Shown here: positions 17,095 to 25,464 of the stretch, in pieces
Layout: every line of letters begins with the position of its first letter
Position numbering within the stretch: position 1 is the first letter of the stretch
From: CAZCAC01 sp964496575
GTDB taxonomy: Bacteria; Planctomycetota; UBA1135; GCA-002686595
NCBI GenBank assembly: GCA_964496575.1
Contig: CAZCAC010000078.1
Coordinates: 1 to 40,050, forward strand
Length of the DNA stretch: 40,050 nucleotides
Reading direction: 5' to 3'
Notes under the pieces: generated by a model
Seen by the model: only the letters and a program-made list of their open reading frames with translations
The model's database searches: none
Told to the model about the DNA's origin: nothing
Position numbers and translations under genes: made by a program

Positions 17095-18345
17095 ATGGTT
17101 TCCACCGCCCCCCCCACTGCAATGGAGATCCGTCCCTTCGAGGAAGACGCGAAGGAGGTCATCACCAGCTTCAAGCGGGCGATGCAGGACATGATGGACG
17201 CACTGCCGGTCGACCCCGAGGCTGGCCCGACCGAGGTGGCCCGACGGCTCGAGGTGGACACGAAGCTGGCCTGGAAGATCCACCACCTTCTCGATCGTTC
17301 CGATCCGTTCGAAGCGGGCCGTTACATCCCGGGGATGGCGGCCGTGCGACGTTTCCTGGAGGTCACCTCGCGTCTCGGCCCCCCGCAGCAGCTGGTCCGG
17401 GCGCTCCGCGACGCCTGCGCCGAGTTCGAGGCCCTGGTCCGGACTCACGCCGGGAGCCGCCACTCCTTCGACCTGATGCTGGCCGGTCAGGCCCAGGACG
17501 AGCAGCTTCGAACGGAGAAGGAGCAGCGCAAGGTCGCGTACCACACCAACAGCTTCCTCTGGGGAGTGCAGGCGCAGGCACAGATCAAGACGGCGATCAT
17601 GGCCCCCTCGGAGCAGGAGGACATGATCGACTCCGTGATCATCAATGGCTTCATCGGCTTGCGCCGCATCCGTGACCACGTGCCGTGGCGGATGACCTCC
17701 AGCTATTCGATCGACAACGAGGACAACGTGCGGATCGAGCTCGACCGCGAGCCCCTGGATCCGAGTATCGCCGCGAAGGGGCCCGCTGGCGGCGCGCCTC
17801 TCCTGACGCGCTTCTGCTCCACACCGCTTCCCGAGCTCGATCTCCTCCGGGGGAGAGGGGGAGCGCTGGACTACGTCCGCGCCAAGGCGCCGCTCGGCAA
17901 GAGCGTCTCCGAGACCTGCTTGATCGGCGAGCGGCTGCGCGCCGTCGAGCCGCGTTACCACAGGCCGGGTTACGACACGAACGCGGTCTACGTTCGCATG
18001 CGGACGCCCTGCCAGGTCGTGGTCCTCGACCTGCTCGTCCACCAGGACCTCTTCGATGCTCCCCAGTACGAGGCGCGCCTGTTCAGCGACCTGTTCGCGG
18101 GCGAGTTCTTCACCCATCACGATTGCGACGAGCTGGCCCTCCACGAGAAGGTCCAGAAGCTGGGACCCGGCATCGGAGCGATCGAGCTCCCGGCGATGCC
18201 GAGGTACCGGGAAATGCTCCGTTTCGCGTTCGAATGCAGCGGCTGGGACAGCGAGCAGTACGACTGCTACCGGGTCAGCATGGACTACCCGGTGACCCCG
18301 ACCGACCTGTTCATGAGCCACCCGTTGCCGGAGAAGCCGGCCTGA
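17095..18345 (+). CDS. Unrecognised 416-residue protein
   Basis: I do not recognise this family. The protein is soluble, with no signal peptide or membrane span. Residues about 45-70 (PTEVARRLEVDTKLAWKIHH) resemble a helix-turn-helix of a winged-helix type, so DNA binding is possible. The middle (about 150-205, HTNSFLWGVQAQAQIKTAIM and ending INGFIGLRRIRDHVPW) and the C-terminal part (cysteines in TPCQVVVLDLL, ECSGWDSEQYDCYRV) are distinctive and look globular. Codon use and length indicate a real gene. It stands alone, between the IYD-like gene and the transporter pair, on the same strand but with gaps of 196 and 135 nt. A regulator of the neighbouring transporters is one guess, without direct evidence. 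Confidence 0.82.
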   Translation: MVSTAPPTAMEIRPFEEDAKEVITSFKRAMQDMMDALPVDPEAGPTEVARRLEVDTKLAWKIHHLLDRSDPFEAGRYIPGMAAVRRFLEVTSRLGPPQQLVRALRDACAEFEALVRTHAGSRHSFDLMLAGQAQDEQLRTEKEQRKVAYHTNSFLWGVQAQAQIKTAIMAPSEQEDMIDSVIINGFIGLRRIRDHVPWRMTSSYSIDNEDNVRIELDREPLDPSIAAKGPAGGAPLLTRFCSTPLPELDLLRGRGGALDYVRAKAPLGKSVSETCLIGERLRAVEPRYHRPGYDTNAVYVRMRTPCQVVVLDLLVHQDLFDAPQYEARLFSDLFAGEFFTHHDCDELALHEKVQKLGPGIGAIELPAMPRYREMLRFAFECSGWDSEQYDCYRVSMDYPVTPTDLFMSHPLPEKPA

Positions 18346-18424
18346 TCGGCTCGGCATCGGCCCGGAACAGAGGTCTTTCGAGCCGCCGGTGCGGTCGTCG
18401 TAGGTGTTTGGACTGGATCCGGGC

Positions 18425-18430
18425 TAAGAT
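18425..18430 (+). promoter_or_regulatory. Possible -10 box before the transporter operon
   Basis: GCTAAGAT context with TAAGAT 50 nt before the start of the POT gene. No good -35 hexamer at 16-18 nt, so only a weak candidate. Confidence 0.25.
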
Positions 18431-18480
18431 CTGCGCCCCGATTCCGCCGCCCCTCCATCCCCACACGGATCCGACCGAAG

Positions 18481-20373
18481 ATGAGCGCAACGCCCGCCTC
18501 CCCCGACGCGACGTCGACGAGCTCCCGCAGTGATCGATTCCCCCCCGGCCTGCCCTACATCGTCGGCAACGAGGGCGCGGAACGGTTCAGCTACTACGGG
18601 ATGCGCGCCATCCTGTACATCTATCTCACCTCGCTCTTCGTGCGCTTCGCGCAGGAGGGCATGGTGCCGGAAGCGGAGATGGCCGCGGCCCGGGCCCAGG
18701 CGACGGAGGTCACGCACCTCTTCTTCGCGGGGGTCTACCTCTTCCCGCTGATCGGGGCGATCCTCTCGGACCGGCTGCTCGGCAAGTACAACGTCATCTT
18801 CTTCGTCTCCCTGATCTACTGCGCGGGGCACGGGGTCCTGGCGGTCGCGGGGCGCCTCGGCGAGATGGGGCAGTACCAGAACGCCGAGTACGGGATGTAC
18901 ATCGGGCTCAGCCTCATCGCGCTGGGTTCCGGCGGCATCAAGCCCTGCGTCTCGGCCAACGTCGGTGACCAGTTCACCAAGGAGAACGGACACCTGATCA
19001 GCAAGGTGTTCCAGATCTTCTACTTCATCATCAACTTCGGCTCGTTCTTCTCGACGCTGATCACGCCGCTGCTCTATCGCTACATCGGCCCCGAGCTCGC
19101 TTTCGGGGTCCCCGGCATCCTGATGGGCGTGGCCACGCTCGTCTTCTGGCTGGGGCGCAAGAAGTTCGTGCTGCAACCGCCGCAGCCCGGCGGAAGACTC
19201 GGTCTCATCGACTTCACCGCGACGGCGCTCCTGTTCAGCCCCATCTTCGGGCTGATCTACGGCTACTTCGTGATGTGGGAGCACTTCGTCCCGGTCGAAG
19301 GAGTCGCCTGGTACGGGCAGATCATCCCCGCCCTGCAGTACTACGCGATACTCCTGGTCATCGTGGTCGTGGCCATGATCCTCGGCTTCGTCCTGTTCAA
19401 CCGGCGGCAGAAGCTGAAGCCCGACAGCGGGTTCCTGGCGGTGATGCTCTACTCGCTGCGCAACGCCGGGAAGCGGCAACCCGGGCAGAGCTACTTCGAC
19501 CCGGCGCGGGAGAAGTTCGGCCAGGAGGCCGGCGACGGCCCGCCGGCGGTGCTCAAGATCATGCTGGTCTTTTCGATGGTCAGTTTCTTCTGGGCCCTGT
19601 TCGACCAGCACGCGTCGACCTGGATCGAGCAGGCCAACGCGATGTACCTGAACCTCACCGTCCCGACGATGCTGTGGTACGCCGTCATCGGGGTCGCCAT
19701 CTTCGGCGCGGTGTACGGCGGGACCTGGCTCATGCTCCACGTCTCCAACGTGAAGGTACCCCGGGCGATCAACCTGGGCGCCGTCTTCCTGATAGTGGGC
19801 GGTCTCATCGCCGCGGGAGTCCTCGACCTCATCTTCCAGGAGATGAAGGAGGTCGAGCTCGAGGCCGCTCAGGTCGCCGCGCTCAACCCGCTGATGGTGA
19901 TGATCATCATCCCGCTGATCAGCGTGGCGGTCTGGAACCCGCTGCGAAAGATCGGGATCGAGGTGAAGCCACTGCAGCGGATGACGGCGGGGATGTTCCT
20001 AGCCGCGGTCGCGTTCGTCGTCGCGGCGTTCCTGCAGATGCGCATCGAAGGCGCCGATCCCGGCTCGGTCCCCGTCCTGTGGCAGGTGGGCCAGTACCTG
20101 ATCATGACCACCGCCGAGGTCCTGGTGTCGGTCACCGGCCTCGAGTTCGCCTACACCCAGGCGCCGCGCGCGATGAAGTCGACGATCATGGGCTTCTGGC
20201 TGCTCACGGTCACCTTCGGCAACCTGATCGTGGCCTTCCTCGCGCCGCTGCAGGAGACCCTCGCACTCTCGGAGTTCTTCTGGCTCTTCGCCGGACTGAT
20301 GACGGCCGCGGCGCTGATCTTCGTCGTCCTGGCGTACTTCTACAAGGGCAAGGAGTACCTGCAGGAGGAGTAG
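18481..20373 (+). CDS. POT/PTR2-family proton-coupled peptide transporter
   Basis: A 630-residue inner-membrane protein of the major facilitator superfamily. The POT signature ExxERFxYYG is present as EGAERFSYYG at residues 31-40 on helix 1, where the glutamates couple protons. A second family block, GSGGIKPCVSANVGDQF, is in the helix 4-5 region, and FWALFDQHASTWIEQA follows in the C-terminal half. Slightly longer than the usual 480-520 residues, consistent with 12 core helices plus the two extra bacterial helices. It should import di- and tripeptides. First gene of a two-gene operon: the next start is 6 nt after its stop. A dipeptidase gene 3.8 kb downstream fits peptide scavenging. Confidence 0.93.
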   Translation: MSATPASPDATSTSSRSDRFPPGLPYIVGNEGAERFSYYGMRAILYIYLTSLFVRFAQEGMVPEAEMAAARAQATEVTHLFFAGVYLFPLIGAILSDRLLGKYNVIFFVSLIYCAGHGVLAVAGRLGEMGQYQNAEYGMYIGLSLIALGSGGIKPCVSANVGDQFTKENGHLISKVFQIFYFIINFGSFFSTLITPLLYRYIGPELAFGVPGILMGVATLVFWLGRKKFVLQPPQPGGRLGLIDFTATALLFSPIFGLIYGYFVMWEHFVPVEGVAWYGQIIPALQYYAILLVIVVVAMILGFVLFNRRQKLKPDSGFLAVMLYSLRNAGKRQPGQSYFDPAREKFGQEAGDGPPAVLKIMLVFSMVSFFWALFDQHASTWIEQANAMYLNLTVPTMLWYAVIGVAIFGAVYGGTWLMLHVSNVKVPRAINLGAVFLIVGGLIAAGVLDLIFQEMKEVELEAAQVAALNPLMVMIIIPLISVAVWNPLRKIGIEVKPLQRMTAGMFLAAVAFVVAAFLQMRIEGADPGSVPVLWQVGQYLIMTTAEVLVSVTGLEFAYTQAPRAMKSTIMGFWLLTVTFGNLIVAFLAPLQETLALSEFFWLFAGLMTAAALIFVVLAYFYKGKEYLQEE

Positions 20374-20379
20374 CGTCGC

Positions 20380-22059
20380 ATGAGCACGAGCAACGGCGAG
20401 GGAATGGTCGCGCAGCTGGATGCGCTCTACGAGTACGACCGCGAACCCGTCTCGAAGGACAAGCTCCACGGGGGCTGGCACTTCGCCGGGATGTACGCCG
20501 GGGAGCACGTCGCGGCGACCGAGTTCGTCATCGGCGCGCTCTTCGTCAGCTGGGGGGCGGCGGCGACCGACGTCCTGCTCGGGCTGCTCCTGGGCAACCT
20601 GCTCGCCGTGCTCTCGTGGGCGCTGATCTGCGCGCCGATCGCGACGCGGACGCGACTGACCCTCTACTGGTACCTGCGCCGCATCGCCGGGCCCGGAGTC
20701 ACGGCGCTCTACAACGTCCTGAACGCGGTTCTCTACTGCATCCTGGCCGGCTCGATGATCACGGTCTCGGCCTCGGCCGTCCGGCTGCCCTTCGGGATCC
20801 CGCCGCAGACGCACTGGTATCCCGACGACCCGCGCTTCGTGCTGGTGGTGCTCGGCGTCGGCGCGGTGGTCGTCGCGCTGGCGATCTGGGGATTCACCAG
20901 GCTGGCGCAGTTCGCGACGCTCTGTGCGCCGTGGATGATCGCGATGTTCGTCGGCGGCGCCCTGGCGACGTGGCCGTTCCTCTCCTCCAGCGTCGCGGGC
21001 AGTGACGGCGCTTCCGCCGGCTTCATGGAAGTCGCTCGCGAGGCGATCTGGACCGGCGTCCCAGCCTCGGGTGGCGAGCCGATCTCCTTCGGGCGCATCG
21101 TGGCCTTCGCCTGGATCTGCAACGTCGCCATGCACCTTGGTCTCTCCGACATGGCGATCTTCCGCTACGCGAAGAGGTCGACGTACGGCTTCAACGCCGC
21201 GTTCGGCATGTTCCTGGGCCACTACGTCGCCTGGATCGCGGCCGGAGTGATGGGCGCGGCGGCGGCGCTGGCCATGAAGACTTCCCTCACCGAGCTCGAC
21301 TCGGGAGCGGTGGCCTATCACGCCCTGGGGATCGCCGGGGCGATCGCGGTGGTGATCGCGGGCTGGACCACCTCCAACCCGACGCTGTACCGTGCCGGCC
21401 TCGCCTTGCAGGCGGTCACGCCGAACTGGCCGCGCTGGAAGGTGACGCTGGTCGCGGGAGTGCTGACCACGCTGATCGCCTGCTCGCCGTTCGTCTTCAC
21501 CAAGCTGCTCGGCTTCGTCGCCCTCTACGGGGTGCTGCTCGCGCCCGTCGGAGGAATCGTCACCGCCTATCACTTCGTGCTCCGCGGGAGAGGTGGCCAC
21601 GACGGCGCCTCGATGTGGAATGGCCGCGCCCTCTTCTCCTGGGCCGTCGGCAGCCTCGGCGCCCTGCTCCTGTGGCAGTTCGACGTCGTCGACCTCTTCT
21701 ACCTCGGCGTCCCCGCGTGGGCGGTCAGTGGGCTGCTGTTCGCCGCGCTGTCGTGGAAGCGGGCCGGTGACTCCTCCTCCACGACCGGGGCCGACGATGC
21801 GCCCGCGCCGGATGCCGGTCCCCCACCGGTGCCCGCCCTGCGCCCGATCTCTCCCGCCGTCCGCCTCGCCGGAGGCCTCGCCCTCGTGGCGCTGGCGCTC
21901 TGCCTGGCCCTGCCCCTGTGGGTCTTCTTCTCCTCCACCGGCGACGACGCGGCACGGATCGAGACCTTCAAGACGGTTCTGCTCGGCGCGTCGCTCCTCT
22001 ACTTCGTGTGCGGCAGCGTCTGGGTCTACCGGAGCTCGCGAGCAGCGCGAGGGGGCTGA
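20380..22059 (+). CDS. NCS1-type purine/pyrimidine (cytosine-like) permease
   Basis: A 559-residue polytopic protein. The N-terminal half shows the NCS1 pattern: GWHFAGMYAGEHVAATEFVIG, GLLLGNLLAVLSWAL, and RLTLYWYLRRIAG. Later blocks, SDMAIFRYAKRSTYGFNAAFGMFLGHY and AGWTTSNPTLYRAGLALQ, match family helices 6-9. About 12 helices are followed by an Ala/Pro-rich linker (about 465-490) and two further C-terminal helices, which is longer than usual (420-500). Substrate is probably a nucleobase, allantoin or hydantoin, but cannot be told from sequence. The ribosome-binding site AGGAGGAG lies inside the end of the POT gene, so translation is linked. It is convergent with the TlpA-like gene, 4 nt apart. 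Confidence 0.85.
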   Translation: MSTSNGEGMVAQLDALYEYDREPVSKDKLHGGWHFAGMYAGEHVAATEFVIGALFVSWGAAATDVLLGLLLGNLLAVLSWALICAPIATRTRLTLYWYLRRIAGPGVTALYNVLNAVLYCILAGSMITVSASAVRLPFGIPPQTHWYPDDPRFVLVVLGVGAVVVALAIWGFTRLAQFATLCAPWMIAMFVGGALATWPFLSSSVAGSDGASAGFMEVAREAIWTGVPASGGEPISFGRIVAFAWICNVAMHLGLSDMAIFRYAKRSTYGFNAAFGMFLGHYVAWIAAGVMGAAAALAMKTSLTELDSGAVAYHALGIAGAIAVVIAGWTTSNPTLYRAGLALQAVTPNWPRWKVTLVAGVLTTLIACSPFVFTKLLGFVALYGVLLAPVGGIVTAYHFVLRGRGGHDGASMWNGRALFSWAVGSLGALLLWQFDVVDLFYLGVPAWAVSGLLFAALSWKRAGDSSSTTGADDAPAPDAGPPPVPALRPISPAVRLAGGLALVALALCLALPLWVFFSSTGDDAARIETFKTVLLGASLLYFVCGSVWVYRSSRAARGG

Positions 22060-22063
22060 CCCC

Positions 22064-23986
22064 CTACCGTCCTTCCGCGGCCCGCCGGCGGACGATCGGG
22101 TCGGGATCGGCGGCGAGCGGCTCCAGCGAGCTCCGCAGCTCGGGATCGGCCTTCGACATCCGCACCAGCGCCTCGGCGACCTCGCGCCGCAGCGCCGCGT
22201 TGGGGTGCGTGCGCAGCTCGAGGATGGCGGCAACCCCGCGGGGATCCTGGCAGAAGGCGAAGGCCCACACCGCGGCGCGACGGACACCGAGGTCGGGGTC
22301 GCGCAGGAGCGGCTCCACCTCGGGGACGGCGCTGCCCGCCTCCGGCGCGCGGAGGTGGACGAGGTGAAAGATCGCCTCGCGACGCACGCGAGCGTCCCGG
22401 TCGCTCAGCGCGCGGGCGAATCCCGCCTCGCCCTCGTACCCGAGCCCCTCGAGGTAGACCGAGCCGGAGAAGAAGTCCGGGGTCAGCCGAGAGCCGAAGC
22501 GCGTCGGGAGTTGCAGGACTCTCGCGTTCCGATCGAAGCGGTAGAGCGTCTCGCCGATCCACACCGCGTCGCCCCGCAGGTGGACCGGCAGAGTCTCCTT
22601 CGAGATCACCGGCCTCCCGCTGCCGAAGACGGTGTAGACCGCGGTCCGCGAGCCGTCTCCTGAGAGCTCGAAGTCGTACGCGGCGCCGGCGAACTCGACC
22701 CGCGAGTACCAGCGCTGCTCGCAGAGCTCGCTCCACGCCGCCTCACCCGACGCCGGGGACTCGGCGAGCAGCTCCTCGATGGTCGCCTCGAAGCGCGCCC
22801 GCAACCGCTCGTGCGCCTCGCCCGTGGCGGGCCCGGCGTAGCCGGTGTGCACCGAGTGCAACCGCCCGTCGCCGTGGAAGAAGACCGTCGTCGGGTAGGA
22901 GCGCACCCGGTCGATCAGCGGGAAGGCGAGGGAAGCGGCGCTCTTGTCGGCGGTCCCGGCGAGCAGGATCGGGTAGCTCACCCCGTGCCGCTCGGCGAAG
23001 ATGCGCAGCTGCCCCGTGTCGCGCTCGGGATCCCCGGTCAGCTCGAAGGCCAGGGCGAGGATCGAGAGCCCCTTCGCCGCGTAGCGCTCGTGGAGCTCGG
23101 TCAGGTAGCGGGTCTCGTCGTGGCAGTTCGGGCACCACGAGCCGAAGAGCTGCAGCAGCACGGCTTTCCCCTCGAATTCGCGATCGACCAGGGAGCGCGG
23201 CCGGCCGTCGAGGTCGGGCAGCACGAGATCGGCGAGCGACGCGCCGCTCGTCCAGGTCGTCTGCGCGAAGGCGTCGCCGAGCTCGGCGGAGTCGTCGCGT
23301 CGCCCCGTCCACTCCTCGTGCCACGAGGTTCCCGACCAGAAGTCGCCGGACAGGGTCCCGTCGCCCTGGAAGCGAGCGTCGAAGAGGAACGCGTGCGCGC
23401 CGTCGAAGACGGAGAGACGCAGGCGGCCACCCTCGATGCTGCCGGCCAGGTAGCGATAGTCGCCGATCGTGGTCAGGATCGTTCCGGTCACCGTCGTGCC
23501 GTCGGGGCCGGACTCCAGCAAGGCGACGGCCGGTCTCTCGTCGCTCTCGAAGTGGACCGCCCACCGGCCGGCGACCGGGATGCTTCGCTTCGCGCCCTCG
23601 AGCGGCGTGAAGCGAGGGGTGTCGCCGGCGGTCGCGTGGAAGGGCATCACTCCCCACCGATGCTTCCCCCGCCGCTTCTTCCACTCGCCGTCGAGTCGCC
23701 GGCCGTCGTCGGAGATCGTCGCGCGCAGCCGCGAGTCGTAGTGGTCGATCTCCAGCAAGAGCTCCCAACCGGACAGTTCGATGCGCGGAATCGCGATCCG
23801 CTCGGAGCCGTTCAAGATGAACGCCCGCCACTCGCCCGCTTCGCCGGCCTCGAGCTCGAGGCCGAAGGGCAGCTCGCCTCCGGGACAGTCGAGCCAGGTG
23901 CGCCAGGGGCCGGGGACGAGGTCGGGGCCGGATTCGGGATGCACGGGGAGGGCGAAGAGCATCGTCGAGAGGAGCGTGAGCAGCAT
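22064..23986 (-). CDS. Exported TlpA-like thioredoxin protein with C-terminal HEAT-type repeats
   Basis: A 640-residue protein. Residues 1-16 are a short signal peptide. Residues about 25-235 are a beta-rich region with two similar halves (GPWRTWLDCPGGELPFGLELE; IPVAGRWAVHFESDERPAVALLE) that looks like a duplicated lipocalin-like or beta-barrel unit. About 245-400 is a TlpA/ResA thioredoxin domain with active site WCPNC (C285, C288) and cis-Pro in YPTTVFF (P365). About 400-530 is unassigned. About 530-640 carries HEAT/PBS-lyase-like repeats (ARVRREAIFHLVHLR, GVRRAAVWAFAF). The start ATG at 23986 is favoured over longer in-frame extensions. Role: periplasmic disulfide reduction on a bound partner, by inference. 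It is divergent from the dipeptidase gene, sharing about 156 bp. Confidence 0.85.
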   Translation of the reverse strand: MLLTLLSTMLFALPVHPESGPDLVPGPWRTWLDCPGGELPFGLELEAGEAGEWRAFILNGSERIAIPRIELSGWELLLEIDHYDSRLRATISDDGRRLDGEWKKRRGKHRWGVMPFHATAGDTPRFTPLEGAKRSIPVAGRWAVHFESDERPAVALLESGPDGTTVTGTILTTIGDYRYLAGSIEGGRLRLSVFDGAHAFLFDARFQGDGTLSGDFWSGTSWHEEWTGRRDDSAELGDAFAQTTWTSGASLADLVLPDLDGRPRSLVDREFEGKAVLLQLFGSWCPNCHDETRYLTELHERYAAKGLSILALAFELTGDPERDTGQLRIFAERHGVSYPILLAGTADKSAASLAFPLIDRVRSYPTTVFFHGDGRLHSVHTGYAGPATGEAHERLRARFEATIEELLAESPASGEAAWSELCEQRWYSRVEFAGAAYDFELSGDGSRTAVYTVFGSGRPVISKETLPVHLRGDAVWIGETLYRFDRNARVLQLPTRFGSRLTPDFFSGSVYLEGLGYEGEAGFARALSDRDARVRREAIFHLVHLRAPEAGSAVPEVEPLLRDPDLGVRRAAVWAFAFCQDPRGVAAILELRTHPNAALRREVAEALVRMSKADPELRSSLEPLAADPDPIVRRRAAEGR

Positions 23987-24142
23987 GGCGAAGAGGCCTC
24001 GTGGGGTTTCGTCTCCGCAGGAGCCTACGAAGTGAGCGTGGTTTTCACGACCTCGCGCCCTCGCTGGACAAGGGTTCCGCCATCCGGTTACTTTCCTCGC
24101 GGTTCTCGCCCGCTGTTCCCCGGCCCCCACGAGGCGACTCTC

Positions 24143-25405
24143 ATGATCGATCGTTTCTTCTTCGCGGCGCTCCTCACCTCGCTGTTCGCGGCATCCTGCG
24201 CCACCACGGAGCCCCAGAACGAGGAGGAGCTCCTGGCCCGGGCCATGGCGATCCACGAGCGGGTCCTCACCGTCGACACGCACGTGGACATCGCCGGCGA
24301 GCGATACGCGACGCCGGAGGTCGACCCGGGAATCGACCACCCCGACCTGCGCTGCGACCTGGTCAAGATGGTGAGGGGACAGCTCGACGGAGTCTTCCTC
24401 GCGGTCTTCGTCGGCCAGCGCGGCGGCCTCGACGAGGAGGGCTACGCAGCGGTCTACGACAAGGCGATCGCGCGCTTCGGGGCACTCCACCGCCTGCCGG
24501 CGATGTACCCCGAGCGCTGCGCACTGGTCGTCTCCGCGCGAGACCTGCCGCTGATCGCCTCGACCGGTCGCCGCGCGATCATGATCGGTATGGAGAACGG
24601 TTATCCGATCGGCGAGGACCTCGCTCGGTTACCTGAGTTCCACGCCCTCGGCGCCCGCTACATCACGCTCTGCCACACCGGCCACAACCAGATCTGCGAC
24701 TCGTCGAGCCCGGACGAGCCGAAGCACGGCGGTCTCTCCGAGCTCGGGAAGAACGTCGTCGCCGAGATGAACCGCGTCGGGATCATGGTCGACGTCTCCC
24801 ACGTCTCCGAGCAGTCGTTCTGGGACGTCATCGAGGTCACGAAGGCGCCGATCATCGCTTCGCACTCGGGAGCTTCGGGCGTTCACGTCCACGATCGCAA
24901 CCTGACCGACGAGCAGCTGCGCGCGCTGGCCGAGAATGGCGGCTCGATCCAGATCGTCGCGCTGGGCAGTTACCTGAAACCGGAGTCCTCCGAGTACTCC
25001 GAAGCGGTGGCCGCGCTGCGCGAGGAGCTCGAGCTCCCTTCGCGTGCCGAGGTGCGCAAGATGTCCGAGACCGAGCGCGAGAAGCTCCAGCCGCTCTACG
25101 AGGAATACTGGTCTCGGCGGGAGAAGCTGCGCGAGGAGTTCCCCGGCCCTTCGGTCACCGACCTCGTCGACCACGTCGAGCACGCGGTACGGATCGCCGG
25201 CATCGACCACGTCGGCATCGGCACCGACTTCGACGGCGGCGGCGGCATCAAGGGCTTCCAGAATCACGCCGAGGCACCGAACGTGACGATCGAGCTGGTG
25301 CGGCGAGGCTTCGACGAGGAGGAGATCGCGAAGATCTGGGGCGGCAACCTGCTGCGGGTGTGGCGCGAGGTGGAGGAGACGGCCGAGCGGTTGCGGGACG
25401 AATAG
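24143..25405 (+). CDS. Membrane dipeptidase (peptidase family M19) lipoprotein
   Basis: A 420-residue M19 metallopeptidase. A lipoprotein signal ends LFAASC with C19. The zinc-site motifs are in order: DTHVDI (H47, D49), IGMENGYPIG (bridging Glu), ITLCHTGHN, DVSHVSEQSFWDV and PIIASHSGA, then HVGIGTDFDGGGG. It should cleave dipeptides, including those with D-residues, on the outside of the inner membrane or in the periplasm. The ATG at 24143 starts directly at the signal peptide. Together with the POT transporter it would supply amino acids from peptides, although it is in a separate transcription unit. Confidence 0.94.
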   Translation: MIDRFFFAALLTSLFAASCATTEPQNEEELLARAMAIHERVLTVDTHVDIAGERYATPEVDPGIDHPDLRCDLVKMVRGQLDGVFLAVFVGQRGGLDEEGYAAVYDKAIARFGALHRLPAMYPERCALVVSARDLPLIASTGRRAIMIGMENGYPIGEDLARLPEFHALGARYITLCHTGHNQICDSSSPDEPKHGGLSELGKNVVAEMNRVGIMVDVSHVSEQSFWDVIEVTKAPIIASHSGASGVHVHDRNLTDEQLRALAENGGSIQIVALGSYLKPESSEYSEAVAALREELELPSRAEVRKMSETEREKLQPLYEEYWSRREKLREEFPGPSVTDLVDHVEHAVRIAGIDHVGIGTDFDGGGGIKGFQNHAEAPNVTIELVRRGFDEEEIAKIWGGNLLRVWREVEETAERLRDE

Positions 25406-25464
25406 GCCGATCGAGGAGGTGCGCCGGCGCCAGGGCGGCAGGCGGCGATGGCGCTCCGAATACT

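Noticed and set aside
19999..22287. 762-codon minus-strand open frame
   Set aside because: Antisense to the POT and NCS1 genes; low-complexity, charged translation.
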